Shown here: piece by piece, positions 17,531-27,376 of the stretch
Position numbering within the stretch: position 1 is the stretch's first letter
Layout: every line of letters begins with the position of its first letter
Assembly (NCBI GenBank): GCA_036387475.1
Contig: DASVTR010000004.1
Coordinates: 200,131 to 264,130, forward strand
Direction: 5' to 3'
DNA from: DASVTR01 sp036387475
Lineage (GTDB): Bacteria > Acidobacteriota > Blastocatellia > Pyrinomonadales > Pyrinomonadaceae
DNA length: 64,000 bases
Notes under the pieces: generated by a model
The model's input: the letters and a program-made list of their open reading frames with translations, nothing else
The model's database searches: none
Told to the model about the DNA's origin: nothing
Made by a program: the position numbers and the translations under genes

Positions 17531-18752
17531 ATCCCTTTGGTGCGTTGTAGAACTGGCGGCTCTGGACTGTGTATTCCTTATCGTCGTACTGGCCGTCGCC
17601 GTCAACGTCAACCTTGACGACGATCTTGTGTTGTTTGCCGTCGCGCTTTTCGCCGGGGTTGTAGCCGAGGCTGTACTGGTTGCGCAACAGCGCGTTGATG
17701 GATTGCAGCGCGGTTGGGACTTCGCCCGGAAACGTTACCGGATAATAAGCGCCGCCGGTCTCCTTGGCGAAAGTGTTAAGGGCGTTTTGAGCTTGCAGGA
17801 AGGTCAAACGACCGGGATTGCCGAGCAGGTCGTCTGTCGCGCCGAGGCGGTCGCCGAATCTCTTAAAGAACATATTCCCTGTGCCGATGATGTAGAGGGG
17901 CACGCCCGCGTTCTGCGCTATCTTGCGCGCCTGTCCGTAGTTGATTTTGCTGAAGGTGTCTATGCCGGAGCAGACGAGAATGACTGCGCGGCGGCGACCC
18001 TGCAAACTCGCCAGTCCCACGTATTCGGCTGTTCTGGACTTGCTGTTTTCGAGCACCACCGAATCGCCGCGCCCGCCGACGAGCGTAAACTTGAGCGCGT
18101 CGTAAAGGTTCGTTTCCCGAAACGCTGGATGATTGGCTAACAGCAGTTGGATGACTTGCTGAATGCGGCGCGGGTCGTTAGTGAAGTCCGTGAGCGGTGT
18201 CGGGCGAATATCATAAGCGATGACGGAGACATAATCGTCGGGCGGTTTGACAAACTGCGAGAGGAAAATAGCCGTCGGGCGGACTACTTCATCCGTGCCT
18301 CTATCCATCCCGCCGCTGCCAGCGTAGCCGAGCGCCTCGCCGAGCTTGCTGTATTCGACCAGCATCGCCACCGTGATTGGCGCTTCTGGCGTAGAGAAGT
18401 TTGTGATGTCCTTCTGCACGCCGTCTTCAAAGATGGCAAAGTTTTCTTTCTTCAGCCCCATGATGATCTGGCCGCTTTTCTTGTGATAGACGACCGCATC
18501 GACGTTGACGACAGCAGTTGAGACTGTAATTGTCTCGGCCTCCTGCGGCTTGCCAACGATGTCCTGCGGCAGTTCTTCCTGCTTGTCGCCGCTCTGCTCC
18601 GGGCGCTTGTTCTTCTTCTGATTGCTGGGAGTCGGTTGCTGTCGTCTCGACTGGGCCAGCGTCGATAGCTCCGACGCTGTTCCGAGAATCAGCCCGAACA
18701 TGAGAACGAAGGCGACGAGGCAATGTCGACGGCGAAAAGATGCGCGTTTCAT
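17529..18752 (-). CDS. VWFA-domain protein, acidobacterial type
   Basis: 407 aa, exported: signal peptide at about 1-33 (basic MKRASFRRRHC, then a hydrophobic core), followed by a Gln/Pro/Lys-rich linker. From about residue 75 it has the ITVSTAVVNVDAVV…GLKKENFAIFEDGVQKDI opening typical of the VWFA-related acidobacterial family (TIGR03436), then a von Willebrand A fold up to about 390. The segment TVAMLVEYSKLG stands where the DxSxS MIDAS motif is expected; it has Glu in place of the Asp, so metal binding may be changed. The ligand is unknown. It is probably a periplasmic or surface adhesion or scaffold protein. Confidence 0.9.
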   Translation of the reverse strand: MKRASFRRRHCLVAFVLMFGLILGTASELSTLAQSRRQQPTPSNQKKNKRPEQSGDKQEELPQDIVGKPQEAETITVSTAVVNVDAVVYHKKSGQIIMGLKKENFAIFEDGVQKDITNFSTPEAPITVAMLVEYSKLGEALGYAGSGGMDRGTDEVVRPTAIFLSQFVKPPDDYVSVIAYDIRPTPLTDFTNDPRRIQQVIQLLLANHPAFRETNLYDALKFTLVGGRGDSVVLENSKSRTAEYVGLASLQGRRRAVILVCSGIDTFSKINYGQARKIAQNAGVPLYIIGTGNMFFKRFGDRLGATDDLLGNPGRLTFLQAQNALNTFAKETGGAYYPVTFPGEVPTALQSINALLRNQYSLGYNPGEKRDGKQHKIVVKVDVDGDGQYDDKEYTVQSRQFYNAPKG

Positions 18753-18905
18753 ATAGAAAATCCTTTACAGCAAGAAGGCGGGGGTGCTTTTAAACTTTAC
18801 TGGCTTAAAATATAGGGCGCAGGCCGACGAGTGGTCAAGCCACATTAGCTCTCAAATCACGTTCAGTTTGTCTGATGCGCGAGGCGAAACGCACGTTCGC
18901 TAAAG

Positions 18906-18998
18906 AAGGCAAAAGGAAGGCAAAAGATAAAAGTGTGAGGAAACCATTTTTAATTAACAGCAGTTGCCTCACACTTTTATCTTTTACTTTTATCTGGC
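18906..18998. repeat. AT-rich inverted repeat after the lectin-like gene
   Basis: The left arm (about 18908-18944, AAAAGATAAAAGTGTGAGG) and right arm (about 18962-18998, CCTCACACTTTTATCTTTTA) are inverse copies with a heptamer-like AAGATAA/AAGTAAA pattern. The right arm includes the stop codon of the gene at 18990, so it may serve as its terminator. Confidence 0.75.
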
Positions 18999-19763
18999 TT
19001 CGGCTTCGATGGTGACTTCGTAAGTGCCCGTGTTGTCGTTGAGATTGCCTTCGTTGACGCCGAGGAAGAGGACGCCATCGCGCTGTGCGACGAACTCGTG
19101 GCTGCGGCCAATCATGATGAACTCGTCGTTATCGTCGCCGATGACGGCGATGAGCGCTCCCGTCGGCTCGTTGCGCATCAGCTTGTTGTTGTCGGCGAGC
19201 GTCGGCAATCCGGCGGGCGTCGAAGCGCGGCCCGCGCCGAGCGTAACGCGGCCCGTGGCGGAGATGCGCAGGCGCTGGCCGCGACGGACGACAAGACCGC
19301 TGTTCGTCCAGCCGTTGGTCGTATTATCGCCGCGCACGCGCAACGGAATCGTAATGAAGGCTGGCGAGTTTTGTGAATTGGTCGGCCTCTGGGAGGGTTG
19401 CTGCGCGTCATCGTTGTCATTGCGGCGTGGCAAGGGCAGCGATGGATTGCTGCGCCCCGTCGGAGTGGGGCGCGTCGGCTGCGAGACGGGCGCTTGTTGA
19501 TTGCCGCCCGAATTGTCGTCGTTATTACTGGCCGTCTGTCCGTCGAATTCTATTGATTCGACATCTTCCATGTAGAGTTGGATGCGGCTGCGGCGACCGC
19601 GCGAGCCTGTGCCGATGAGCACTGTGAACTGCTGGTCTTTAAAGCCTACGACCTGCCCTTGCAGCACGCTACCGTCTTTGAGCCGAATCGTGTCGGCCAG
19701 GATAGGCAAACTCAAGGCAGCCGTGAGCAAGACGGCCAGCAACGGGGCAGTAACTTTCTTCAT
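18990..19763 (-). CDS. Secreted protein with PA-IL lectin-like C-terminal domain
   Basis: 257 aa from ATG 19763, chosen because GAGGAGG lies 7 bp upstream (19771-19778). A signal peptide (MKKVTAPLLAVLLTAALSLP) leads to a small beta region (DTIRLKDGSVLQGQVVGF) that resembles LSm-like secreted modules, then an Asn/Gln/Pro-rich linker. The last 120 residues (GLVVRRGQRLRISATGRVTL…PTGALIAVIGDD…GVLFLGVNEGNLNDNTGTY) follow the pattern of the PA-IL (LecA) galactose lectin fold. Sugar binding is plausible but unproven. It is monocistronic. Confidence 0.85.
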   Translation of the reverse strand: MKKVTAPLLAVLLTAALSLPILADTIRLKDGSVLQGQVVGFKDQQFTVLIGTGSRGRRSRIQLYMEDVESIEFDGQTASNNDDNSGGNQQAPVSQPTRPTPTGRSNPSLPLPRRNDNDDAQQPSQRPTNSQNSPAFITIPLRVRGDNTTNGWTNSGLVVRRGQRLRISATGRVTLGAGRASTPAGLPTLADNNKLMRNEPTGALIAVIGDDNDEFIMIGRSHEFVAQRDGVLFLGVNEGNLNDNTGTYEVTIEAEAR

Positions 19764-20001
19764 TATTCTCTCCTCCTCGAACACTAAAGCTTTCTCAAAA
19801 ATTGGGAACGGACAAACGAAGCGCGTGCTTTTGTGGGTTTAGCAGAGACGCGCAAGCTTTTCAAGCGGGAGAGAGACCAAAGGCTTCCGGCCAATAGATG
19901 CTCCGAAGGGACAAAGCTGTTGCTTTCGGGACGGGCGGCTCGGCGAGTATCGCACAGTTTCCCGATTAACATGAGGGAGAGAGCGGGTAGGAGGCAATCG
20001 T

Positions 20002-20045
20002 AAACACGCAGACAGCAGGCCGCGCACGGCCTGCTATCCGTGTTT
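20002..20045. terminator. Hairpin terminator of the 20089 gene
   Basis: AGCAGGCCG and CGGCCTGCT form a strong stem around a short loop, extended by AAACACG / CGTGTTT outside. It lies 44 bp beyond the stop of the minus-strand gene, without a long T-run. Confidence 0.7.
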
Positions 20046-20088
20046 AAGAATTAGAACAGATTAGGACGGCAGCTCGTAAGTCGAGAGC

Positions 20089-20589
20089 TTACTGGCCTCG
20101 GATATTGTCGTCGTCACGGTCATGACGGAAGCCGATAAAGGCTGCCACCGCCGCACCGATTACAATAGCAGAAGCGATGTAGAGAGCCTTACGATCACCG
20201 TCGTCATCGTCGCCATCATCGTTGTCGTCGGAAGTCGTCTGTCCTTTCGGCGACATCATCAGATCGTACGTGCCTTTTTTGACTTTCAAGAACGTCGTCT
20301 TCGAGGCAACCTTCTCGACGCTCATCTTCGTAAAGGCCAGCGATAGCGGACTCTTCGGCGCGAACGTAACGGAACGTTCGGATGTAAGCTGGCCCTGAGA
20401 CGTGACCTGATTCTGTTTGATGAAGTTAAGCTGATGGTCTGTCACCACCGGCTTGTTGACCGACTCTGAATTTTTCGTTGCGTAAGTGGTGCTCGTCGCA
20501 CGCGGATGCGCCAGGACGTAAACCTGCATGACGGCAATCAGCAGCACCAGCGCGATAAGTCTAAAGGTTTTCGTAAACCCGGAAGACAT
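20089..20589 (-). CDS. Small membrane protein with acidic linker
   Basis: 166 aa from ATG 20589, supported by GGGAG upstream. The frame is open earlier but that part has no start signal. Signal-like helix at about 8-26 (IALVLLIAVMQVYVLA), a beta-rich middle (SERSVTFAPKSPLSL), then a run of Asp (about 126-137), one membrane helix (about 140-158) and an Asp-rich end. The layout resembles a sorting tail: acidic stretch, helix, short charged end. I do not know the family. Confidence 0.8.
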   Translation of the reverse strand: MSSGFTKTFRLIALVLLIAVMQVYVLAHPRATSTTYATKNSESVNKPVVTDHQLNFIKQNQVTSQGQLTSERSVTFAPKSPLSLAFTKMSVEKVASKTTFLKVKKGTYDLMMSPKGQTTSDDNDDGDDDDGDRKALYIASAIVIGAAVAAFIGFRHDRDDDNIRGQ

Positions 20590-20920
20590 ATTTGAGTTCT
20601 CCCTCTGGCCTGAGTTGGATGGTAAAGCAGTGCTATTAAAATACCAGCGGCGCGGGGAGTCAATAGCTAATGCGCAACTCCGATGCCGCTCAAGCTCTCT
20701 TTCGCACCAACAATAGAGGCCGAAGGGACGCACAGAAAAGAGGAACGCGCGAATTATTAAGCCCGCTTACATGCCTTTTGCTTGACTTAAAATGAAGAGA
20801 GCCGCGCCCGTTCTTCTTAGTAATCGCTTCAACATTTTTTATCGCCGGGGTGGGCAAGCTGAGCGAAACGCACGTCAGCGATATTCGCTCTGCCCAGAAC
20901 AACTCACACACAAAAGAGAA
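20590..20920. other. Intergenic, no gene
   Basis: Spacer between the metallopeptidase terminator and the 20589 start. It has no convincing ORF and contains the leader of the acidic membrane protein. Confidence 0.5.
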
Positions 20921-20949
20921 AGGGGCTGGCTTTTGATACGCCAGCCCCT
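20921..20949. terminator. Rho-independent terminator of the metallopeptidase
   Basis: AGGGGCTGGC / GCCAGCCCCT perfect 10-bp stem with a 9-base loop, flanked by A-rich and T-rich tracts on both sides. It lies 35 bp past the stop at 20984. Confidence 0.85.
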
Positions 20950-20983
20950 TTTCCTTTCAGCCGTAATGCAAGAGCATCACGGG

Positions 20984-23900
20984 TTATTTCCCAGTGTTGA
21001 ACCACTGGATACAGTCGCCCTGATTATTGAACGAGCGCGGGAAGATAAACTGCTGCCAGACACCATTCTTGCACTGGTCTTTGGTGGATGGCGCATCGCA
21101 GGCATCTCCGATACCGTCGTTGTCAAAATCAGCCTGCGACGAATTAGCGGTGGTCGGGCAGTTGTCGTAAGCATCGGCAACACCGTCTCCATCGCCGTCC
21201 GGCTCGCAGTCATACAAATTGACGTTATCTACGTACCAGCCGAAGCTGCCCGAAGCGCAGTCGCTGCTCAAGTCCCAACGAAGCTGAATGATGCTGCCAG
21301 CCGCAGCCAAACCGCTGAGATTCACAATCGACTTGCCCCATGAGCCGTCAACCGCACCGCCGTCCGTGCCAGACCAGGCTTGCTGACCCGCACGCGGGTT
21401 GTCATTGCCTGAGGCCGGAAGCAACGTTGTGTTGTAGGCGTTGTAGATGAAGTTCGCAGCCGGAACGAGCGTGTACGGCCCGCCATTGACGCTAATCATC
21501 AATTGCCCGCCGTCGAAGCCGCCCTCGGTTGCCACCCACTGGTCAAAGATCAGGGTCTGCGCAGACCCGTTCGCCGGAAGAGCGATAGACGGGCTGGTCA
21601 GATGAAGCACGCCAGCCTGATTATTCGCACAGGTGGAGTTGTTCAAATTCGGCGCGAAGAACGCACTGCCAGCGCGATTGTCAGGCAGCGAGTTGCTGAC
21701 AGACCAATTGCGCGGGATGAACGTTGCGACGTTGAGCGCGTCGTAGCTGACCGTCCAAGCCGAAGTGTCGCCTTCAAAGTTGTCGGCGAACAAAGTGTGC
21801 TTAGCTGTGCCCGTACCGCAGGCCGGGTCCGCAGGCGGATTCTGGCCGAGAAGCGGCTGGAAGTTGCACTGCGTCGGCGGAGTGCGCATCTCCACTGCCA
21901 GCATCGCTTTCTGTATCTGCGTGATGTCGCTGGCGATGATGGTCTGGCCGGAAGGCGCTCCCGTCGAGAGGTCGGGCAGGTTCTGGCCGAGAAGATCGGC
22001 GGCAGATTGCTCGATGGCATCAGCGTGGTCTGCAAAGTCGCTGGCCGAATGCTGGTAGACGGTCATCGCACGATAATAGATGTGCGCAGCCTTCGTCAGG
22101 CCGATGCCTGTGACGGTCTGGCCGTTGTAAGTTCCGCCGTCAACAATCAACGCATAAGCGTGATTGGGCACACCGGAGTTGTCATGCACGCCGCCCTGAT
22201 CTGCGGTCGAGCAGCCGTAATCGGTGTCGGAAACCTTGCCAGGGTTACCCTGGCAGACCGGACGCCACATGTCGCGCAGCGCACCCGTCAGGCCCGTAGC
22301 CGTGTCATCCTCGCCGACGAGCCAGCGATAGGAATTGTCATACGCACCGACCGGAGCATTGAGACGCAGCGAAGCGTTGACGGTGTTAGCCAACTGACTC
22401 TTGATCGTGTTGCCTGTGCTGAACAGGACGTTGACCGCAGGAATCGTGATCGGCGTCGTGATTGTCGGGTCGTCCGCCATGTTGCTGAGCGAGTTGGCGC
22501 TGCTGGCGATGTTCGCAATGATAACGCCGGTTGCGCCGCCATCCTGCGCGTTTTTAACTTTGAGTTTGAAGCCGCAGTTGCCGCGATCAATCAGCGCAAT
22601 CTTACCGCTGACGTTGCCGATGGGCTGGCAGCCGTCGTTGACGGTGGCGGCGGCTGCTGGGCCAAGAATGATTGCTGTCGAACCATCGTTGGCAAGCTCG
22701 ACATTGCCGGTCAGGCCGGTGTTGGTCAGAGCCGGGCCAAAGAGAGCGCGACCTGCTCCGTAGATGCCTGCGATGGCCGCGGGCGAGTTGATTTTGACAG
22801 ACGGCGGAAACGGCGTGAAGTTGGAGCAGTTGTCACCGCTCGCATCGCGCAGGCCGCCCGGTGCATCCGTGCCGCGATTGTTGATTAAGTCAACCGTCTC
22901 GCCCCAGATGTCCGAGTAGGATTCATTCAAAGCGCCGGGCTGCCATTGATAAATCAGTCCGTGCGTATACTGCGTATAAGCATGTCCCCACTCGTGGGCC
23001 GTCACGTCGTCGGAGGTCATGCCGGGGCAGAACGAAATGAACGTACCGTTCCAGGATGCGTTCGGGCAGGAATAGCCGCGATTGAAAATCGCATCCATCG
23101 TCGCGCCCAGGCCGTCGAACGAATCGCGGCCAAAGGCTTTGTTGAAGAAGTCGTAGGTCTCCTTCGAGGCGATAATCATGTTGTTGGCTTCGGTCGAAGC
23201 CGTCGGAAACGTGTTGCCTTCGACCCAGTAAGGATTGTTGGGATAAAAGGTCGGGATTGACGCCTGCGGAAGATTGTTGCCGTTGTAAGCGCGACGATTG
23301 AGGCCATCAATGATGCCCGTCTGCTGGTCAACAACCTTGCCCGAATGTGCGTCAACATAGACGAACTCGCGGATGCCGCCGCCGTCTTTGACTTCAACTT
23401 CCCACGCCAGGTAATTCTCGCCGTCAACTCCCTGTGCGAGACCTGTGCGATAGATGTAAAGCTTAGCGTTCGTCGCGTTCAGTCCCTCAGCACCTGTGTC
23501 CTGCGACACCACGGCGAGAGCCGCTGCCGCAGCCTCTTGCGAGGTACGCGACGGATTCGGGTTAACATTAATTTCAGGGATGATCGTGCCGTTGACGGAA
23601 TTTAAATTCGCATCGGCATCGAAGTGTGTCTTGAGCGTTCCGGCGAAGACCGGCACACCGTTGTAGACCTGTTTATAGGTGAGGTGCTTTCCGCCCTGGC
23701 GGTCAGCATCTTCCCGCTCGACTTGCAGTTCGGCATCCGCGTTTCTTAAGCCGAAGACGCTGCCGTATTCCTTCAGGAAGGAAGCGGACTTGCCCTGAGG
23801 CGAGACGGATTTATCTTCACGGCTCAGGCTGGAGCGCTCGCCGGGAGCGAGCCGCACGAAGCGTGCTCCACCGGTGGCGTCGCTGAGGGTGATCTTGGCC

Positions 23901-24109
23901 CTTCCGCCTGTGTTCTCTTTGAGACGGCTGATGCCAGCCGGGTCTAAAGTTTTGTGCTTACCGCCGGGACGCCTGAGTTTGGCTGAGTCAGACTTCTCTT
24001 GTTTCTCAGCCTTCTCGGCCTGCGTCACCGTCACGAGCGGCGCAAACTGGAAAGCAACGAGAGAGAATAAGAGAGTTAAGCAGCTTGAAACTTGAATTAA
24101 CCTACGCAT
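20984..24109 (-). CDS. Secreted M4-family metallopeptidase with PA and TSP3 modules
   Basis: 1041 aa. Signal peptide at about 1-31, then an FTP/PepSY-type propeptide (about 60-265). The catalytic core has HEWGH (His372, Glu373, His376) and NESYSDIWG (Glu396, third zinc ligand), and SGVPNHAYA supplies the thermolysin-type second His. A protease-associated (PA) domain (about 465-575; GKIALIDRGNCGFKLKVKNA) is inserted inside the peptidase domain. After the core comes a roughly 200-aa beta-sandwich (LTSPSIALP, WYVDNVNLYDC), then two thrombospondin type-3 calcium repeats (DGDGDGVADAYDNCP, DNDGIGDACD) and a short Cys-containing end. Probably extracellular protein degradation. Monocistronic, with a strong terminator downstream. 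Confidence 0.95.
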   Translation of the reverse strand: MRRLIQVSSCLTLLFSLVAFQFAPLVTVTQAEKAEKQEKSDSAKLRRPGGKHKTLDPAGISRLKENTGGRAKITLSDATGGARFVRLAPGERSSLSREDKSVSPQGKSASFLKEYGSVFGLRNADAELQVEREDADRQGGKHLTYKQVYNGVPVFAGTLKTHFDADANLNSVNGTIIPEINVNPNPSRTSQEAAAAALAVVSQDTGAEGLNATNAKLYIYRTGLAQGVDGENYLAWEVEVKDGGGIREFVYVDAHSGKVVDQQTGIIDGLNRRAYNGNNLPQASIPTFYPNNPYWVEGNTFPTASTEANNMIIASKETYDFFNKAFGRDSFDGLGATMDAIFNRGYSCPNASWNGTFISFCPGMTSDDVTAHEWGHAYTQYTHGLIYQWQPGALNESYSDIWGETVDLINNRGTDAPGGLRDASGDNCSNFTPFPPSVKINSPAAIAGIYGAGRALFGPALTNTGLTGNVELANDGSTAIILGPAAAATVNDGCQPIGNVSGKIALIDRGNCGFKLKVKNAQDGGATGVIIANIASSANSLSNMADDPTITTPITIPAVNVLFSTGNTIKSQLANTVNASLRLNAPVGAYDNSYRWLVGEDDTATGLTGALRDMWRPVCQGNPGKVSDTDYGCSTADQGGVHDNSGVPNHAYALIVDGGTYNGQTVTGIGLTKAAHIYYRAMTVYQHSASDFADHADAIEQSAADLLGQNLPDLSTGAPSGQTIIASDITQIQKAMLAVEMRTPPTQCNFQPLLGQNPPADPACGTGTAKHTLFADNFEGDTSAWTVSYDALNVATFIPRNWSVSNSLPDNRAGSAFFAPNLNNSTCANNQAGVLHLTSPSIALPANGSAQTLIFDQWVATEGGFDGGQLMISVNGGPYTLVPAANFIYNAYNTTLLPASGNDNPRAGQQAWSGTDGGAVDGSWGKSIVNLSGLAAAGSIIQLRWDLSSDCASGSFGWYVDNVNLYDCEPDGDGDGVADAYDNCPTTANSSQADFDNDGIGDACDAPSTKDQCKNGVWQQFIFPRSFNNQGDCIQWFNTGK

Positions 24110-24703
24110 TCAATAATTCTCCATTGGGGTGAAACGTTGCGAGCTTTTGTCACAACGCGGGGACTTCTATTACTGGAAGGCCAGGTCGGAAGGGATACGG
24201 GGAACCGCAGACTTCTGGAGACCAGCCAGCCGCTACAAGAGACGACGTTTGAGCCTGACTACGGCTCGCTCCGGGGGGCTAACAAGTGAAAAACCCACCT
24301 TGAAAGATAAGAACGCTACTAAGTACAATCTTTAAGGTATTTGCTCGCAGTTCTTATGTCTGCCTCAAAGCTCAGGCGCACAGACGCACGCGAGGTTGAG
24401 ATAAAATAAGGACATAAATCCTGTAGCTCGAATTGTTTCAGTGAAGCCAGAACTCAACCGCACGTGAGCCTGACAGATAGAATTTAGGGGCTAGCTTAAG
24501 AAGTTTTTGTGCGACTTCAGCAAGCACTTTCTGAAAAAGCACGGGCACTCTACGGGATTTACCAGCCAATGTCAATCTCACACGCGCAGTCCGGGATTCA
24601 AGATTTCCCATCTCCCGCCACGGGCGCGTCCTCTTCGGCTGCGTCGTTTCTTTTTCGCTACGCTTGAATTAGAATCGCGCTTGCCTTGCAAGCTCTCATC
24701 AGG
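24110..24703. other. Divergent intergenic region
   Basis: About 590 bp between the divergent metallopeptidase and PQQ-propeller genes. Short open frames have no start signals or recognisable content. It should carry both promoters. I see no hairpin element. Confidence 0.5.
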
Positions 24704-26287
24704 ATGGTTCGCATGCTAAACAAAACTCTTCGCTCTCTGAGGACAAACTCGCGCAGGAAGGTGTTGAAGTTAAGGAACACAATCGGTGTTCTATTAATCG
24801 CACTGCTGGTCGCGAGCATCGCGGTGACAGCTTCGACAGGTGCGGTCGCCGAAGACTGGCCGCAGTTTCGCGGGCCGAACGGGAGCGGCGTTTCAGCCTC
24901 GACCGGGCTGCCGGAAGTGTTCGGCCCTGAAAAGAATGTGGTTTGGAAGACGCCGCTGCCGCCCGGCCATTCTTCGCCGGTGCTGACGCGAGACCGCGTG
25001 TTCGTCACTGCTTACGAAAAGGAAAAGGCAAGCAGCAGTCAGCAATCAGCAGCGGGCGTTAAAGGAAGCGCCGGCGAGAAGAATCATAAGCTCTTGGTGA
25101 TCTGTCTTGATCGGCAGACGGGAAAGCTGCTGTGGCAGCGAGAAGTGCCACGAGCGCGCGAGGGAAGATTACAGAACGTCAATAATCCAGCCTCGCCAAG
25201 CCCCGTCACGGATGGCACGAATGTCTACGCCTTTTTCCAGGAGTTCGGGTTGGTTTCTTACGACGGTGCGGGCAAGGAGCGTTGGCGACTCCCGCTCGGG
25301 CCGTTCAACATGTTCTACGGATTCGGGGCGTCTCCCATTCTCGTTGACGACAAAGTGATCCTGCCCGTTGACCAGGACAGTCCCAGTTCATATCTGATCG
25401 CGGTTGATAAAACGAGCGGGCGCGTGCGTTGGAAGGTCGAACGGCCCGCAGTCATTTCGGGTTACTCGACGCCGATTGTTTATCAACCGAAGCAGGGTCC
25501 GAAGCAGATTGTTGTTCCAGAGTCGTTCCAGCTTTCGGCTTACTCGGTTGCGGACGGCAAAAGAGTCTGGTGGGTGCGCGGCCTGGCGTGCGAGATGAAA
25601 TCGATTGCCAGCAGCGACGGGGAATACGCGTACATCAACGGCTGGGGCTTCCCGCAGAATCAACCCGGAGAGCAAATCAGCACGATTCCACTTGAAGAGG
25701 CATTGAAGAGATACGATAAGGACAACGATAAGTTAATCGCGAAGTCGGAGGTGACGGGCGCGGAGAAGATGGACAAGATGTTGAAAGCCGCCTTCGAGGC
25801 GTTCGACATGGATCGCGATGAGAAGTTGAACGCGAAAGACTGGGAAGTGTTCCGCGGCATGATGGCTTCGGAGAACGGCCTGCTCGCAATCAAACTGGGA
25901 GGACAGGGCGATCAAACGGCGACTGCGATTCGTTGGCGCTATCAGAGACCCGTGCCACAGGTTCCTTCAACGCTTCTCTACAAAGGCGTCCTGTATATGA
26001 TTAATGACAGCGGGATTCTGCTCTCGTTTGATCCGGCCACAGGAAATGTCATCAAGCAAGGCCGCCTGCATGGCGCGATTGATAAATACTTCGCGTCGCC
26101 GGTGGCGGCTGACGGCAAGGTGTTTCTTGTCGGCCAGGGCGGTCAGGTGTCCGTGTTGAAGGCCGCAGGCGATTGGGAGGTACTCGCGGTCAACGAGTTG
26201 GACGACGAGGTCTTCGCAACACCAGCGATTGCAGACGGGCGGGTTTACATCAGGACTCGCAGCGCGCTTTATAGTTTTGGCAAATAA
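24704..26287 (+). CDS. PQQ-like beta-propeller protein with EF-hands
   Basis: 527 aa from ATG 24704 (or 24713); the frame opens earlier only with a TTG. One hydrophobic segment serves as signal or anchor, then the outer-wall motif EDWPQFRGPNGSG common in secreted PQQ-repeat proteins of Planctomycetes and Acidobacteria. Propeller blades are visible as ICLDRQTGKLLWQ, SYDGAGKERWRL, IAVDKTSGRVRWK. Between blades two EF-hand loops occur: DKDNDKLIAKSE and DMDRDEKLNAKD. The true PQQ cofactor is not implied, since this family is mostly non-enzymatic. A Ser/Gln insert near residue 116 is encoded by heptamer-like DNA (about 25034-25058). Confidence 0.9.
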   Translation: MVRMLNKTLRSLRTNSRRKVLKLRNTIGVLLIALLVASIAVTASTGAVAEDWPQFRGPNGSGVSASTGLPEVFGPEKNVVWKTPLPPGHSSPVLTRDRVFVTAYEKEKASSSQQSAAGVKGSAGEKNHKLLVICLDRQTGKLLWQREVPRAREGRLQNVNNPASPSPVTDGTNVYAFFQEFGLVSYDGAGKERWRLPLGPFNMFYGFGASPILVDDKVILPVDQDSPSSYLIAVDKTSGRVRWKVERPAVISGYSTPIVYQPKQGPKQIVVPESFQLSAYSVADGKRVWWVRGLACEMKSIASSDGEYAYINGWGFPQNQPGEQISTIPLEEALKRYDKDNDKLIAKSEVTGAEKMDKMLKAAFEAFDMDRDEKLNAKDWEVFRGMMASENGLLAIKLGGQGDQTATAIRWRYQRPVPQVPSTLLYKGVLYMINDSGILLSFDPATGNVIKQGRLHGAIDKYFASPVAADGKVFLVGQGGQVSVLKAAGDWEVLAVNELDDEVFATPAIADGRVYIRTRSALYSFGK

Positions 26288-26442
26288 CGCCTGCTGGCAG
26301 GACGAACACGGTGCTCGGTACACTCGTCGAGAAGGCCATCACAGTGGGGTTGGACGGTAGCCTCGACTCGACGCTCATGGTTAATGTGCGATAGCCGACC
26401 GAAGCGACGCTCTTGTGCGCCGCATCATTTGTCTTTCAAGTC

Positions 26443-26479
26443 CAAGAGCGGCAGTCCTAAGGAAGGAACTGCCGCTCTT
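26443..26479. terminator. Bidirectional hairpin terminator
   Basis: AAGAGCGGCAGTTCC-type inverted repeat (AAGAGCGGCAGTCC … GGAACTGCCGCTCTT) between the convergent PQQ-propeller gene and the 26548 gene. Confidence 0.8.
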
Positions 26480-26547
26480 CATGTCATAGATTAATTGACC
26501 CGCTCAGTCGTCGTTAAGGATTGTTCCCAGTCCGCGTGCGGCCCGCG

Positions 26548-27081
26548 TTAGAAGGAGAAGAGCGTTATGGTGCCTGCTCCCTGGGCTGACGTGCCGTAGT
26601 TGAGCGTGCCGTTGCCGATGGCCGTGCGGCGCTTATTCTTACCCTCCCAGACGGTCAGGTTGCCTGAGGTGACGCTGATGATCTCGGCCATGCCGTACGA
26701 CGTGAGGCGGTAGGTTAAGACGCCGGAGTCAATCGTCCCTGAGGTCGTGACGCTCTTGCGCCCAGAGCCTTGGGTCACCACGAAACTGCTATACGGGGAG
26801 AGGATCGCCCCGCTGTAGACGCCGTTGACTGGGTCAACTACGCCCGTGCTTCGGAAGGTGAGCGAGAGGGTGAACGTGCCGGGCGTGGTGCCTCCCACCT
26901 GGCCGGCGACGAGGCCGCCGTAGTATGTGGTCGCGCCGCTTGGGTCGACGCCGGGCGAGGCTGGGCTAACGGTGGAGCCTTGGCTGAGCTGGAACGTGCG
27001 CGTGGTCTGCGCCGCTGCCGGGCTGCTAATGGAGAGAAAGACGATGGCCGAAAAGAGGGCCGCTGCTAATATACGTTTCAT
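26548..27081 (-). CDS. Small secreted protein of unknown family
   Basis: 177 aa with a clean signal peptide (MKRILAAALFSAIVFLSISS, cleavage near AAAQ). The rest is Thr/Ser/Gly-rich and beta-predicted (TFTLSLTFRSTGVVDPVNG, ITSGNLTVWEG-like segments), with no Cys. It could be a surface or biofilm protein; I do not recognise it. Transcribed toward the terminator at 26443 and away from the Crp-type regulator gene, 295 bp upstream. Confidence 0.8.
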   Translation of the reverse strand: MKRILAAALFSAIVFLSISSPAAAQTTRTFQLSQGSTVSPASPGVDPSGATTYYGGLVAGQVGGTTPGTFTLSLTFRSTGVVDPVNGVYSGAILSPYSSFVVTQGSGRKSVTTSGTIDSGVLTYRLTSYGMAEIISVTSGNLTVWEGKNKRRTAIGNGTLNYGTSAQGAGTITLFSF

Positions 27082-27376
27082 TGCGATGGTGCTCCTGCTG
27101 GGTTAAAGCACAGCGCCGCGGGGAGGCACCTGCGCGAGGGTTTTACTCAAAGGCAATGGCAGAAGAGATGTGCGAGGTTTCGCAGGCTCAGACTGCCAGC
27201 CCGTTACATGCGGCCCGGGGTTGTGGCGGCGGAAGCGGGGGAGGTACTTGCCGCCCGTCGCCTTGCCAACCGCACAGCCGTGCCGCACGGGGGGAATAAA
27301 TCTAATCAGAATACACGACGCCCACGTCTCCCGTCTGTCAGAATTCGACATTACGTAAAATTTTTTCGGTGGCAGG

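Noticed and set aside
21503..22888. 461-codon open frame on the plus strand
   Set aside because: It is antisense to the metallopeptidase, whose domains are clear. The translation has no motif and is Arg/Val-biased, as GC-rich shadows are.
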